From: Vitis vinifera
Taxonomy: Eukaryota; Streptophyta; Magnoliopsida; Vitales; Vitaceae
Assembly: GCF_030704535.1 (NCBI RefSeq)
Contig: NC_081806.1
Coordinates: 4,537,001 to 4,601,000 of the forward strand
Direction: 5' to 3'
DNA: 64,000 nt
Made by a program: the position numbers and the translations under genes. Below are positions 32,001 through 44,151 of this stretch, piece by piece; the first letter of the stretch is position 1; the number at the start of each line of letters is the position of its first letter. Under the pieces are notes generated by a model. That model had not been told where the DNA came from and did not search any database. It saw only the letters and a program-made list of their open reading frames with translations.

Positions 32001-35000
32001 ACTATCTCTAAGGAAACAATAACTAATTAGGAGAGATTCTCTCATCCATAAAAATAGAAAGTATCCTAACACAATCCCTCTAATCTTGGCACTTAATTAC
32101 AAATCATAATCCTATATTTCCACACTCCCCCTCAAGTTGGGTAGTAGATGTCTAGCATTCCCAACTTGCTTTTCATGTTTTCGTAGGTGGCCTTTGGAAG
32201 TGTCTTTGTCAGAATGTCTGCTGTTTGACGACTTGAAGGAATATACATAAGTCTGATTGTTCCCCCTTCAAGTTTCTCCTTGATGAAGTGACGGTCTATC
32301 TCCACGTGCTTGGTTCTGTCGTGTTGAACTGGATTCTTTGCAATACTTATGGTAGCCTTGTTATCACACAAAACTATCATAGTGGAGTTTGATATAATTC
32401 CAAGTTCCTTGAGTATTCTTTGGAGCCACATTCCTTAACATATCCCATGAGCCATTGCCCTGAATTCTGCCTCTACACTGCTTCTCGCCACTATGGACTG
32501 CTTCTTGCTTCTCCAAGTCACCAAGTTTCCCCACACATAGGAACAATACCCAGTAGTTGACCTCCGATCTATCAAGGATCCTGCCCAATCAGCATCTGTG
32601 AATACCTCAACTTCCCTACTTGAGGTTTTCTTGAAGTAGAGTCCTCTACCCGGGCTCTTTTTAAGGTACTGTAAAATTCTGTATACAACTTTCATGTGTC
32701 TTTCAGTGGGATTGTTCATGTAGCGGCTTACCATGCTCACAGCGAAACCAATATCGGGCCTTGTGTGAGTTAAGTAGATCAACTTTCCTACTAACCTCTG
32801 GTACCTGTCTTTGTCAGTTGGATGACTGTCATTATCTTTATCAATCTTACCAATAGGATCCATAGGCGTGTCCACTGGCTTACAACCTAGCATTCCAGTC
32901 TCCTGAAGTAGATCAAGGACATACTTCCTTTGCGTGACCACAATTCCCTCCTTAGTTTTGCCAACTTCCATGCCAAGAAAGTATCTGAGTTGTCCAAGAT
33001 CTTTGATTTCAAATTCTCTTGCTAGCAGCTTCTTGAGATTCCCTATCCCTTCTTCATTGTCTCCGATAATTATAATATCATCAACATAGACAATGAACAA
33101 AGTCATTTCACCTTCCTTAGAGTGCTTCATAAACAGTGTGTGATTTGCTTGACATTGGATGAACCCATGTTTTTTCACAACTCTAGTCAGTCAATCAAAC
33201 CAGGCCCTAGGTGACTGTTTTAGACCGTATAGGGACTTTCTCAGTTTGCACACTTTTCCTGAATTTTCTGGAGTTTCCATACTAGGTGGAATCTTCATGT
33301 AGACTTCCTCTTCTAGTTCTCCGTTGAGAAATGCATTTTTGACATCAAGTTGGTGCAGATTCCAGTCCAAATTTACTGCAACTGACAATAACACTCTGAT
33401 GGAGTTGAGCTTTGCTACTGGTGCAAATGTCTCTTCATAATCAATACCATAGGATTGAGTAAATCCTTTAGCTACTAGTCGAGCCTTGAACCTGTTTATA
33501 CTTCCATCCGGATTGTGCTTCACGGTAAATATCCACTTGCATCCAACAGGCCTCTTACCTTCTGGTAATTCTGAGATTTCCCATGTCCCATTTTTCTCCA
33601 ATGCTTGTATTTCTTCCTGAACAGCAGTCTTCCATTCAGGTTGTTGAAGTGCTTCTTGGATGTTGGATGGGATACGATCATCTTCAAGAGAAGTGATGAA
33701 CGCTTGGAAATTCTGTGAAAGCTTTCCATAGGACACATGATTACTGATTGGATGCTGAGTGCAGGATCTTACACCTTTCCTTAAAGCAATGGGTTGATCA
33801 AGATCATCAAGGTCATTACTGGAATTTAGATCATAAATTGTGTTACCTGGTTGTGAGTTTGGGTTGCTTGGATCCTGGTCCAATTCTTGGTTCTGCTCAG
33901 GTGGAGTGTTGTCCTCGGGCTCCTTTTGAGGAGGTTTCTCGGGCTTTTCCTTTAAATTTTTTCTAGAATAAACTATTACCTCTTTACTGCCTTGTGTAGT
34001 TGACTCAGGTGTGACAGAAGGGACATCTAAGGAATTGTTTTCGGGGATAGAAAGAGTAGTATCTGTTTGAGGAGGCAGTGATGAACTCAAAGGAGAAGTA
34101 GTGCTGATTTCGGTTTCCCAAAATTGGAATTCATCTGTGGACCAGTTTTCCCCCTAAATTGCAGTTTCGGGGTAGAAGGGTTGATTTTCGAAGAAAGTGA
34201 CATCCATGGAAGTGTAGAATTTCTTGGTTGTTGGAGAGTAGCACTTGTATCCTTTTTGGTTTGGTGAGTACCCAAGAAAGATGCATTTAGTGGTTGTCGA
34301 ATCAAGTTTACTACGTTGGGACTTATGGATGTGAACGAAAGCAGTACAACCAAAGACTTTGATTGGGATAGACGAGATTATTCGAGCAGATGGATATGCA
34401 GCGAGGAGGATTTGACACGGGGTTTTATATTGAAGAATCCTAGAAGGCATTTGGTTGATCAAGTAGGTTGCTGTGAGTACAACTTCACCCCATAATTGTT
34501 TAGGCACGTTTGAAGCTATCATGAGGGATCGTGCAACCTCCATCAAATGTCTATTTTTCCTTTCTACAACTCCGTTTTGTTGTGGAGTATCAATGCACGA
34601 GCTTTGATGTACGATGCCATTCTCTAGAAGATATGACCCAAGAATGTTGTGATAGTATTCTCGATCATTATCTGTCCGAAGGACTTGAATTTTTGCCTGA
34701 AACTGCGTCTGAACCATGTTGTTGAAGTTTTCAAATATTTCCCTCACTTCTGATTTCTTCTTCATAAGGAATACCCAAGTCACTCAAGTGTGGTCATCAA
34801 CAAAGGTGACAAACCATCTAGAACCTATAATGTTGTTGATTCTAGAGGCCCCCCAAACATCACTGTGAATCAAGGAAAAAAGATGAGATGGTTTGTATGG
34901 TTGAATGGAATAGGAGTTGCGAGTATGTTTGGACAATTGACATATTTTGCAATGAAAATTTTTGGAATTTTTATTGATTAATGATGGATATAGTTTTTCA

Positions 35001-38000
35001 AGATAGGAAAATTTTGGGTGACCTAATCGGTAGTGCCATAACATAACAACACTATCCGTCTTGGTACTAGGGTTGGAAATTACACAAGTAGTCTTCATTA
35101 GTAGCCTTCGAATTTCCTCAGCTCTCAGAAGGTAAAGTCCAGCACGCACCTCAGCATTGCCAATCCTCTTCCCAAAGTTCCAGGCCTGAAATTCACACAT
35201 GTGAGGAAGGAATTTAGTAACACAATTAAGATCCTGTGTTAGTCTACTTATAGACAATAGGTTGCAATCCAATTTTGGAACATAGAGCACGGAGTGAAGA
35301 GTAATATCCTTGGAAATAATAACTGAACCTGTGCCAAATAACCTAGAAAGGGTTCCATCGGCAATTCGAACAGAGGAATTGTTATGGCAAGGAGTATATT
35401 CATGAAAAACCATGAGATTCCCAGTCATGTGATCTGAAGCTCCTGAGTCCACTATCCATGTAGTGTGATTTTCCTGTCTAACATTTAGGGCATGGGAAAA
35501 AATACCTTTCTGGGCTACAGATGCGGTACCAATAGTTGTTCCAATTGATTGAAGAGTCTGTTGGAACATTTTCTGTAGTGCCTCCAATTGCTCTTTGCTA
35601 AACGGTCTAGGATTTGAGCTAGTGCCAGATGTGTCTTCTTCGGCTACAGCGGTGTAACCCTGACCTTCTCTGTTTTGCTGTGGCCGAGAAGGTTTCCAAT
35701 CAGCAGGTTTACCGTGTAGATGCCAGCAAGTCTCTTTCGTGTGTCCAGGTTTTCTACAATGGTCGCACCATGGACGATTCTTCTTCGTTTGGTGGTTGTT
35801 GTTGTTGGATTAGGTTCCTCGTGCAACTAGGGCTGAGTTCTCAAGATTTTTGGAGGAATTTTGGGTTCCCAACATCACTTTTTGTCTACTTTCCTCTCTG
35901 CGAATTTAAAAAAAAACTTCCCTAACACTAGGTAATGGCTTAATACTTAGAACTCTTCCACGTACCTCATCTAAATTCTTATTAAGGCCAAGTAAAAATT
36001 TGTAGATGCGTTCCTTTTCAATGACCTTCTTGTATAGGAGTCCATCTTTGGGACACTTCCAAACCAATTCTTCATAAATATCGAGTTGTTGCCAATACCG
36101 TGTAAGGATATTAAAATATTCGGTAACAGTTGAATCTCCTTGTCGAAGATCTTGGAGAATACTCTTGATTTCGAAAATCGCCGAGGTATTATCGATGTTG
36201 GAGTAGGTCTCTCTAGCTGCATCCCATATCTCCTTTGCTGTGCCATAATACATGAAGTTTTCTCCTATGTCATTGGTCATAGAGTTAATTAACCAAGACA
36301 TCACCATACTATTTTCCAACTTCCAGGTTCGGTATCCTGGATCATCTTCCTTCGGCTGAACAATGGCTCCCGTAAGGTATTCTTCCTTACCTTTCCCGCA
36401 GATGAAGATCCGAATAGACTGAGCCCATTGAATAAAATTCTGCCCATTGAGTTTATGACCTGTTATGGGAAGAATGATGCCGTCTGTGGTGCTGGCACTG
36501 CCGGAGTGAACTGCTTCAGGTCTGGACGCCACCTCCGAGTTTTATCCTTCCGTTCTGCTCTCCATGGAAAAAGATGATTTTTTTATTTTTTTATACGTGG
36601 TTCAGATCTGAATGCTCTGATACCATGAAGAAAATATTTTTTTTTTTTTGTGTCAAAACTGAATACAAAGTGACCTATATATATACAAGTGGGATTCCTA
36701 ATCTAAGCCATATAATATGCACAATCACTATCTCTAAGGAAACAATAACTAATTAGGAGAGATAATCTCATCCATAAAAATAGAAAGTATCCTAACACAA
36801 TCCCTCTAATCTTGGCACTTAATTACAAATCATAATCCCATATTTCCACACTCTCCTTGATATCATACTCGTTGTATAAGTCTTAAAAATCACAGAAAGA
36901 AAAAATGCCCCAGAATAATAGACTTTGTTCAACACAGATACCGATTTTTTAAAGCTGACATGGGATTTATATAATAGTTGCTGGAAAATAAACCAAATCT
37001 GCGCGCAGACCAAAGGCTGCCATGGTTATAAGGCACCCCGGAATATTCAGAACTAGAACAGTAATCATATTTCCAATTTTAAAAATAAAAAAATTAAGGC
37101 CACTGGAAGTTCTCTATTTGAAGCAAATTTTTAACTAATTCTCTGAAAACTTTGACCATATAAGGTAAGAACTAGTCAAATTTAGTTTACTAGATATCTC
37201 ATATAAGAATCCAAACAAAATATTTCTTCACATAATTTGCTGTAATAGACTTGCGATGAGTTTCTGACTGAATTTCATTTTAGATCATGATAGAATACAT
37301 TTATGTTTATGTACATTTTTTAACAGGAAAAAAAAAAAATCATGCACATGATCTTTTGCAAATGGAACAAATAAATTTAGTCCTTTCAACAGCAAAAAAT
37401 CCAGTGAAAGATACAATACTACTGATGGGAGAAAAAAATTACAATCCAATATGTGATTAAACCAACAAAAAATATTGGCAAGCAATTTGGTCATCTTCGG
37501 CTTATATTCATTATCTAAAAATACAACATACGCCCATGGTATTGCAGAGGAGAAACAATAAACCATATTGGCAAGCAATTAATGATGTCATTAAAACAAT
37601 TAGCAAATATTGGAGGTCATATTCAACATATATTCATTATCTAAAAATACAACATACATAGGGGCCCATGGCATTGCAGATGAGAAACTGCGTGTCTCCA
37701 AAAATGAATTTGAGAGAATCAACGACCTAACCCGTCTTGGACGATGCTGAGCAAAAAGTTGTGCCAGGAAGCCTCCAAGGGATGTGCCATAAAGATGTAT
37801 CTGTTGAATATAGATTTATCATTCTAACTAGAACAAATATTTGCAAGAAATACATGAACCTTTTACGTACATCTCACTTAGAAAATATGATCAGGAATCT
37901 ACACTTACTGTGAAAAAAAACACATTTTTTGCTAAATCCAGCATAAAGATGTTTCAGTCTTGCAAACCAAATGCTGCACCATTTTCTTCGTTTATGCTCA

Positions 38001-41000
38001 TCTAGGCTCACATTGCACAAACAATTACCAAATGCAAGCCCACAGGCTGGTACAGTTATTTTTTCCTTGCAGAAAATTTATCAAAAAGCATGGATCAAGT
38101 ATGCTCTACATCCCAGTCTCATTGATTCATATTCATGGTGTTTCTAGTTCTACAGTTAAAGCTAGTGAATCATGAGTCATCCATCTTAAACTCCACGAAT
38201 TGAAAATCTTCAATTTTGTGAACTGAAATTGGTTCAAAGCTCACTGCTCACAACCTAACAAATCAGTGTTTTCTTTATCGTGGAAAATCCATCTTATATT
38301 AGTTTATATATGGTTTTCAGTGAACCTCATTTCAAATAAAAATCCATCTTTTTTAAGATAAGTCCCATATGATCTTCAATCTGGTGTTAATATATTTCCA
38401 GGATCTTCTATTTCACATAAGTTGACAACAGTGAAGATGAAAAACAGCGATAATTAACCATGAGAAAACAACTTTCATATTAGAGATGATTATCGGTTCT
38501 TATGATAGTTGGAGAAATGATGTAATTGTAACATGATCACTTGCAACACTTCTTTCAAGAATCAAATGGCCCAGGAACTTCAGTCATAGGAAGCATCAAG
38601 GTTGATGAAAACTAAATCCTAAAGAAAACGTAAGGTATGACGGATCTACAAGAAGCAAATGAAATTCTTACATGGTGCACATCAATAGCATCCAAAAACT
38701 TTTCAAATGCTTGAATCCACTCATGATGGTTCCATACGCGAGGAATATCAACAGAGATCACCCGGTAACCCTGAAACAAAAAATCACAAATTGCTTAATT
38801 TACTCATTCAAAGAGATGTCTTACATGATCTGTCACAAATAAAAAGTACAGTAACACCCCAAATAATTATTATCAAGTACACGGGGTAGCCCTACCCTAA
38901 GAATAGATCATCCTAAATCTTGAAAGTGCCTTCCAGGATTATATTTTATCTCACAAAATCAAAACCTTGGGGTAGAGAATAAGGTGCTTGGGGTACTCTC
39001 TCAAATGCAAACACAGCAACCCTATAAAAGGCATCTGAAAAATTAACATATGCTAGAATAATATGGTACCTTACCATGTAAATTCAATAAATAACTAGTC
39101 AAAATGTCCCACCTTAATTTCTTTCTTTGCCTGCCCAAGCAGGTGTTCTACAGTTTTCCATATTACAAATAAACTGCCTCATCACCTTTTGTTTTTATTT
39201 AAGACCCTATGGTTCTATCTCTCTTCAATTCTTCATGTTTATCATCTCCTTTTTCTTCTTCTTCTTCTTCTTTTTTTTTCCATTTCCTAGGCTTGTGAAT
39301 ACTTAAATCTTTTTTCCTGCTTTACCATAGTATATATATATATAGCTATTAAGTAGATTTCCAGATGCAATTTGTTTTTTCCATTTCCTCCCCCAACCCT
39401 TCCCCACCCTTTTCAATAAGAGACATCGTAAAGTATATAAATAGTTTAATAATAACATATAATTAATGTAATTATTTGAACATGATGTTGTAACTGTGAT
39501 GATACTGATTATTAACTTTTCCTACTGTCCTCACTTTGAATGAATTCTTATTCCTCTGCTAGCATCATTAACAAAGTATTCAGTTATAGATGTGTCTATT
39601 GCACTCTGTCATGATTACATGATTACATGATTGCATGCTTATTCAAATTTAAGGAGAAAAAATTACAAAATATTTGACCACTTTAGGTGTGGAGCTAGTT
39701 AGAGGCCTCTCACCCATCATGGCTTACCTCTTATAAATAACTTTTGGAGTCTAATCTTATAGAAGAATGGTGGAGAAATCCAAAGCACCATGATTTACAC
39801 CTTAGATGGAGATAGTATAACCATACTAACTTCATCTCCACCAATCTCCAACCCCTGTAAATCTCCACGTTCATAATGCCTAGCAATATAACTAATAGGG
39901 ATGGAGAGGTTCCAAAGCAATATTCTCCATTTGGAGGATCCCAAAAGGCCATATAGTGGACAAGAACTGGAACACAAGCACACACTTTCTTTGGGGTCAG
40001 GGAGGGTGAGAGTTTTGTCAAAGACCTGCTAAGGGGAGAAGGAATATTAGGTTGTAATGCAAGAAAGAAATTAAGTATTTAGTTTATAAAACCTCAATAA
40101 CTATATTGATATAAAATGTTCCCCTTTAAAACAAAAATGAAAGTCAGGAAGGGGAACAGAAAATTGCAAAGTGGACGGTTCCTTTTTTTGCTAGTTCTTT
40201 TAGATAGACGTGAAAAATAAGAATCATAATGCAGATTCCCTAAGATTTCTTCAGGGAGAAGAAAAATGAAGATCAAATGTAGTCAACATTATTTATAAAA
40301 CAGAAAAGAAGAGAAAAGTATAACATCAAACACACTACCTTTATGGACAATGACATTATCTGTTTGTAATAGACATCTGCAGTTCCTGCTGTCCCAGGAA
40401 GACAAATAAGTGGAGGGACCACTTTTGGACCAAAATCATAATACCGCCACTGCTTTGTGCCAATCTACAAGAAAAATAAAGACTCCTAATTAAAACACAA
40501 CATTAGTCACTCAATTGTTCAAGCAGAAGTGAACCTTCTGGTACACACAGTGTACAAAGAAAAGAAAATTCCCCTCCAACAAATTCAAAACCAAGTCACT
40601 TCTCTAGTATCAACCAATCAAAACCCCATAACCCCTCGTGATTTGTGGGTTACCTAATAGCTCGGTTAAAAAAAAAATCAGAATCATGCCCAAAGTTTAT
40701 AGAAAGCTCCTTCATGACAGGCATTTCAAATAAAATTTTGTATGAAAGACAGTAAACCCAATTCATATATGACCAAACTGCTGTGAGGAATAAGAAGTTT
40801 GTGGCAGATATTCATTAGCCTTTCTGGTACATCAACAACCAGGACTAATATTATTACCATTTCCCACTTGTAGCAAGAATAATCCACAACCGTATCAAGT
40901 ATACAACAAAAAATAAAGTTCCAATCCCAAAAATTGAAATGATTCAAACAAAAAATTATTAGTGCTTCCCATTTGTAGCAAGAAAACATCCAACAACCAC

Positions 41001-41727
41001 ATAAATTGTGCAACAAGTAAAATCATAATTCCTGACAATGAAGTTATGGAAATAAAAGTTGCATTTGACCCATGAGAAGCCAAGCATGCTAAAGAAGTTA
41101 CTATTTTTCTAGAACATAACCACCTTAGTTTCATCAAAATGATTAAGAAAGTTAAATAAACCCAAGTCAACATACGAGTAAGATACATAAAAGTAATGCC
41201 AAGCCAAGGACAGTGACTTGAATCTAAGAATTGTCTAGAAGACTGAAAAATTATATTTCAACCAGATCCCAAATGTGCAAAATAGGGTATTGAAGCTTGA
41301 ATTTAAACGCAACCACATCAAAATTGAATAATTTTGATTAAAAAAATTCAGAACTCTACAAAAATGGTCCAACAAATACAAATCCATGCCTATCAGAAAC
41401 CATAAAATTGACTCAGAACATAGAAACCAAGGCCCAAGCAAACCAACTTAATCAACTATAACCCATATCCAAATTCACATAATTTAGACCAGAAATCGAA
41501 ATTCAGCGTATAAAATTGGAACTCGTGATTGAAACGGAGAGACTATAGCCAAACAAAGACAACCCCAGAAGCAAAACAAGCAGAGTGAAACCCACAAATA
41601 AAATAAAATCAAGAAAAATGGGGAAAAATCACAAGGGAAATCGAGAGAGACGTACGGGGATCTTGTGAAGAGGGACCTGAGACTTGAAGTGGATGTAATC
41701 TCCTGGCGCCGAAAAGACGCCTTTCAT
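29038..41727 (-). CDS. maspardin-type alpha/beta hydrolase (SPG21 family)
   Basis: Eight exons on the minus strand: 41656-41727, 40339-40464, 38672-38770, 37658-37800, 31498-31606, 30308-30415, 29563-29703 and 29038-29463. All joins are GT-AG, the total is 1224 nt, and the product is 407 aa. It begins MKGVFSAPGDYIHFKSQVPL, the plant maspardin N-terminus. The nucleophile elbow is GTSLGG with Ser106 (residues 104-109). PGTAGTADVYYKQIM near residue 50 and DIPRVWNHHEWIQAFEKFL near 110 are also family hallmarks. After the fold (about residue 285) comes a Ser/Glu/Asp-rich low-complexity tail. Human maspardin is lost in Mast syndrome and acts at endosomal or trans-Golgi membranes, probably as a non-catalytic adaptor; the plant role is not established. 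Intron 4 is 6051 nt because it holds a copia element and a partial copy of exon 4. The last 30 residues are poorly constrained; another 3' exon is possible. Confidence 0.92.
31899..32124 (-). repeat. 3' LTR of the copia element
   Basis: This 226-bp terminal repeat begins TGAAGAAAAT and ends TATTTCCACA on the plus strand. It is bordered inside by a C-rich stretch that is the polypurine tract on the element's strand. Its partner is at 36626-36850. Confidence 0.92.
36626..36850 (-). repeat. 5' LTR of the copia element
   Basis: This 225-bp terminal repeat is about 98% identical to 31899-32124. It is bordered inside by GCTCTGATACCA, the complement of the usual primer-binding site TGGTATCAGAGC. 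Confidence 0.92.
37470..37690 (-). repeat. partial tandem copy of the maspardin exon-4 end
   Basis: The end of exon 4 and start of intron 4 (about 37630-37690; CTGCAATGCCATGGGCC read on the minus strand) has a second, diverged copy at 37504-37555 with the shared TATTCATTATCTAAAAATAC block. TATTGGCAAGCAATT is also repeated (37473 and 37566). The copy lacks an acceptor in register, so it is an intronic fossil of a local duplication, not an alternative exon. Confidence 0.75.
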
Positions 41728-43269
41728 TTTTACTATTAGTAGCACTCTCCCATATCACAGACCCATTTCCGATTTGATCTATCACTTTGATATCTCCCTA
41801 TACTATCGATTGATCGACCTGGTTGTGGCTGTGATCTTCAAATTCAGCAATTCGTTTATTGGGGTTTTGAAGAGAAGACGAGGGACCACGTGGATTGAGC
41901 TGGCTAGGGTCACGGTCAATGACGGAGCTGTCTTCAACCACATGTCAGCGTTATGTTCTCTATTGCCATTGCGGTTTTGATGAACCCCTGTCGGACGGAA
42001 TTGCGTTAGGCTTCTTGGGCATAAGCCCTAGTCCCCACTGTCCATCAAAATTTTGATTTTTGGCCCAAACTATTGGGAGATGTGGATTTTTGTTAGGCAT
42101 AACTTCATTTTAAATTGAAATTCATAAAATTTGATTTATAAATTATTAAACCTACTTTGTATCAAAGTTGATGATCAAGAAGTTTTTGGCATTTTTTAAT
42201 TTTTTTTATTTATTTTATGTGGGGGTTTTTGGTCCGAGTCACCCGAATGGGTTTGGGCCCTAAGCACGCGAGACCCTTGCCTATTATGAAGTTAAGAGAA
42301 GTGAGTAGTGTGCATACTTTGTATCCATCAAAAGTTTTCATTCCTTTTCAATATGATATTCAAAATGGTTAGGAGAATCCTAATAAAGTCTAACCTTGGA
42401 TCAGATCGAATGTCTCATCAAAGTCTACATCCTCCTGTTGCATTTTTTATTGGTATTGACTCCATTTTCATTCATCTTAGTCTTGAGCATCACTTGGTTC
42501 CAATCACATCCACTATTTAAAATCTTTAGATTAATTCCCAAACATCATTCTTAACAAGCTAGTTTAGTTCCTCACGTAAGGGTAAAAATACAACTCTCAT
42601 CTAGAAGGCATTCTTCTACCTTTCGGAAACCTTCTATCAAAATATTTTTTAAACTAATGCGTCATATCCACGTAAGTTTCCATGTGATAATATTGTAAAT
42701 AATAACTATGCTTTTAAGTATTTTTTAAAATAATAAAAATTATAATTAATTACTATAATTTTAAATTTAAACTTAAAACTACAATTGATATATCTAAAGA
42801 AAATTCAAAATTATAGTTACGATTTTACGAAAAAATATAAATAAAAAATCTTAGATCACATGAATAACCAAGTGATTGAAATGCATTGATTTGGTTTGTG
42901 GATTTTTTTTTTTTTCTAATGTGTTATTTTGACTCAACTCTTTTTAAGCTTTGGTTGGGATGTGTAACACATTCGTTAAATCCATTGATTCCAGTTTGAC
43001 TTCTTAATTAAAACTACGTATATTCAAATTATTTGATATTTATATAGTAAAGTAAAAAGAAATGAAATGGATTTAAAGAAATAAATAAATATAATTTATT
43101 GATTTTAAATTTATTTTATCTTTTTCTTTTATCATTTTTTATTTTCTCTCAAGGAATTGAATATAACTAAATAAATTATTTTTATTTGAATTTGTTTTCA
43201 TATAGAAAGGTATGAACCAATTGATTTTTTTTTTCAAATTTTATTAATGAAATTCTTCATATCATAATT
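41728..43269. other. shared upstream region of two divergent genes, left part
   Basis: The promoter and leader of the maspardin gene lie at about 41728-42050. A short open frame at 41774-41980 is in the leader region and has no family resemblance. The rest is AT-rich. No gene is seen. Confidence 0.5.
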
Positions 43270-43690
43270 TGTTTTCATTATGTAAGGTATGACTATAAAG
43301 AAAGGAAAAAGGCGAGTTATAAGAAATATTTCCGCTGCTACCATACCATAGTAGCAGCATGTATAAGAGTTGAAATAGGAGCATGAAGGGGAAATTTAAC
43401 TGATTTAGCAACTGCACCCACAAATAAGAATCAAGCATACAAAGAAACAAATAAAAAATTTATCCCATTATTATAAATCAAGTTATTAAATATTTTGAGC
43501 AAAACTTGAAAATCGAAACTACCTGTTGTCCAATAAAGACCCAAAATCATTGTTTGACAAACATTTACTGCTATAGGACGTGTGAACCAAAAACCTATTA
43601 ATAAATATGAACACATTCCGATTAATTCCCAAAAAATATAAATTTGTATTAAATTAAAACTAGTAACTAATCCCAATATGGAAGCATCGA
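43270..43690 (-). pseudogene. ndhF: nuclear plastid DNA insertion: ndhF fragment
   Basis: Read on the minus strand, the sequence gives [50 protein letters not shown] and IFNNLIYNN. Further on come VGAVAKSVKFPLHAPISTLIHAATMV and remains of the AGIFLVARLLPLF segment. These are consecutive parts of NdhF, subunit 5 of the plastid NADH dehydrogenase-like complex. Two internal losses are visible: after VCQ (about 15 residues of QKAFVTNRVGDFGLL) and inside PLHVWLPDAMEGPTPIS. Frameshifts and stops also occur. It covers only about 150 of roughly 740 codons and cannot be functional. It begins about 460 bp upstream of the NYN gene, so it may fall in that promoter. Confidence 0.88.
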
Positions 43691-44151
43691 AAAAAATAAG
43701 ATTTTAAGTGGATGAGGGAGTCGAGGTTGAAGGAAACCACAAGAATGAGAGTTTATTAGGGAATTACTTTTAAAAATAGTCTTCTATCCTAAAAAATTAG
43801 GATCGTAAATGATTTTTTTTAAAATTTGTTTTGAAAATATAATGTTTTTTATAACACATTTTAATTATTTTTATAAAATGTTTTAAAAAATAATTGTTTA
43901 TAATTATTTTTTGGACGGTGTTTTAAATATCCATAATGATTTGAAATAAGAAATCAGATATAATTCTAAAAAAGTATTTGAAATTACGGAAAAAGAGGAA
44001 TTTTCCCCAGAAAGAAAAAAAGAAAGCATATAAAAGAAAATCAGGTAGAAAATAGAACTCCCCATGCTACTTCTCCGAACTTAATCGGAAAATTCTGAAT
44101 GAAAGCATGAAACCATAATCCCGAAACCCACACGGCCATCCCATCACAGGT
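43691..44151 (+). promoter_or_regulatory. upstream region of the NYN/C2H2 gene
   Basis: An AT-rich segment lies between the plastid-derived fragment and the gene. It includes part of a MITE-like TTTTTAAAA block at about 43780-43960. No specific promoter element can be named with confidence. Confidence 0.4.

Larger units (their letters stand above)
31899..36850 (-). mobile_element. Ty1/copia LTR retrotransposon, nearly whole, in maspardin intron 4
   Basis: A 4952-bp element lies in the same orientation as the host gene. Its parts, from its own 5' end (high coordinates), are: 5' LTR 36626-36850; a primer-binding site of the initiator-Met tRNA type just inside; gag about 36532-35640; protease and integrase about 35587-34154; reverse transcriptase about 34090-32435; RNase H about 32588-32132; purine tract; and 3' LTR 31899-32124. 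Domain order (integrase before reverse transcriptase) fixes it as copia. The two LTRs differ at only about four or five positions outside a T run (about 2%), which at a commonly used plant rate of 1.3e-8 suggests very roughly one million years. It looks almost complete but is broken in a handful of places. Near-matching flanks, CTCCC and CTCTC, may be the target duplication. Confidence 0.93.

Noticed and set aside
43270-43690. Functional ndhF or plastid-derived contig
   Set aside because: Only about a fifth of the gene is present, with internal losses, and it is flanked by normal nuclear sequence.
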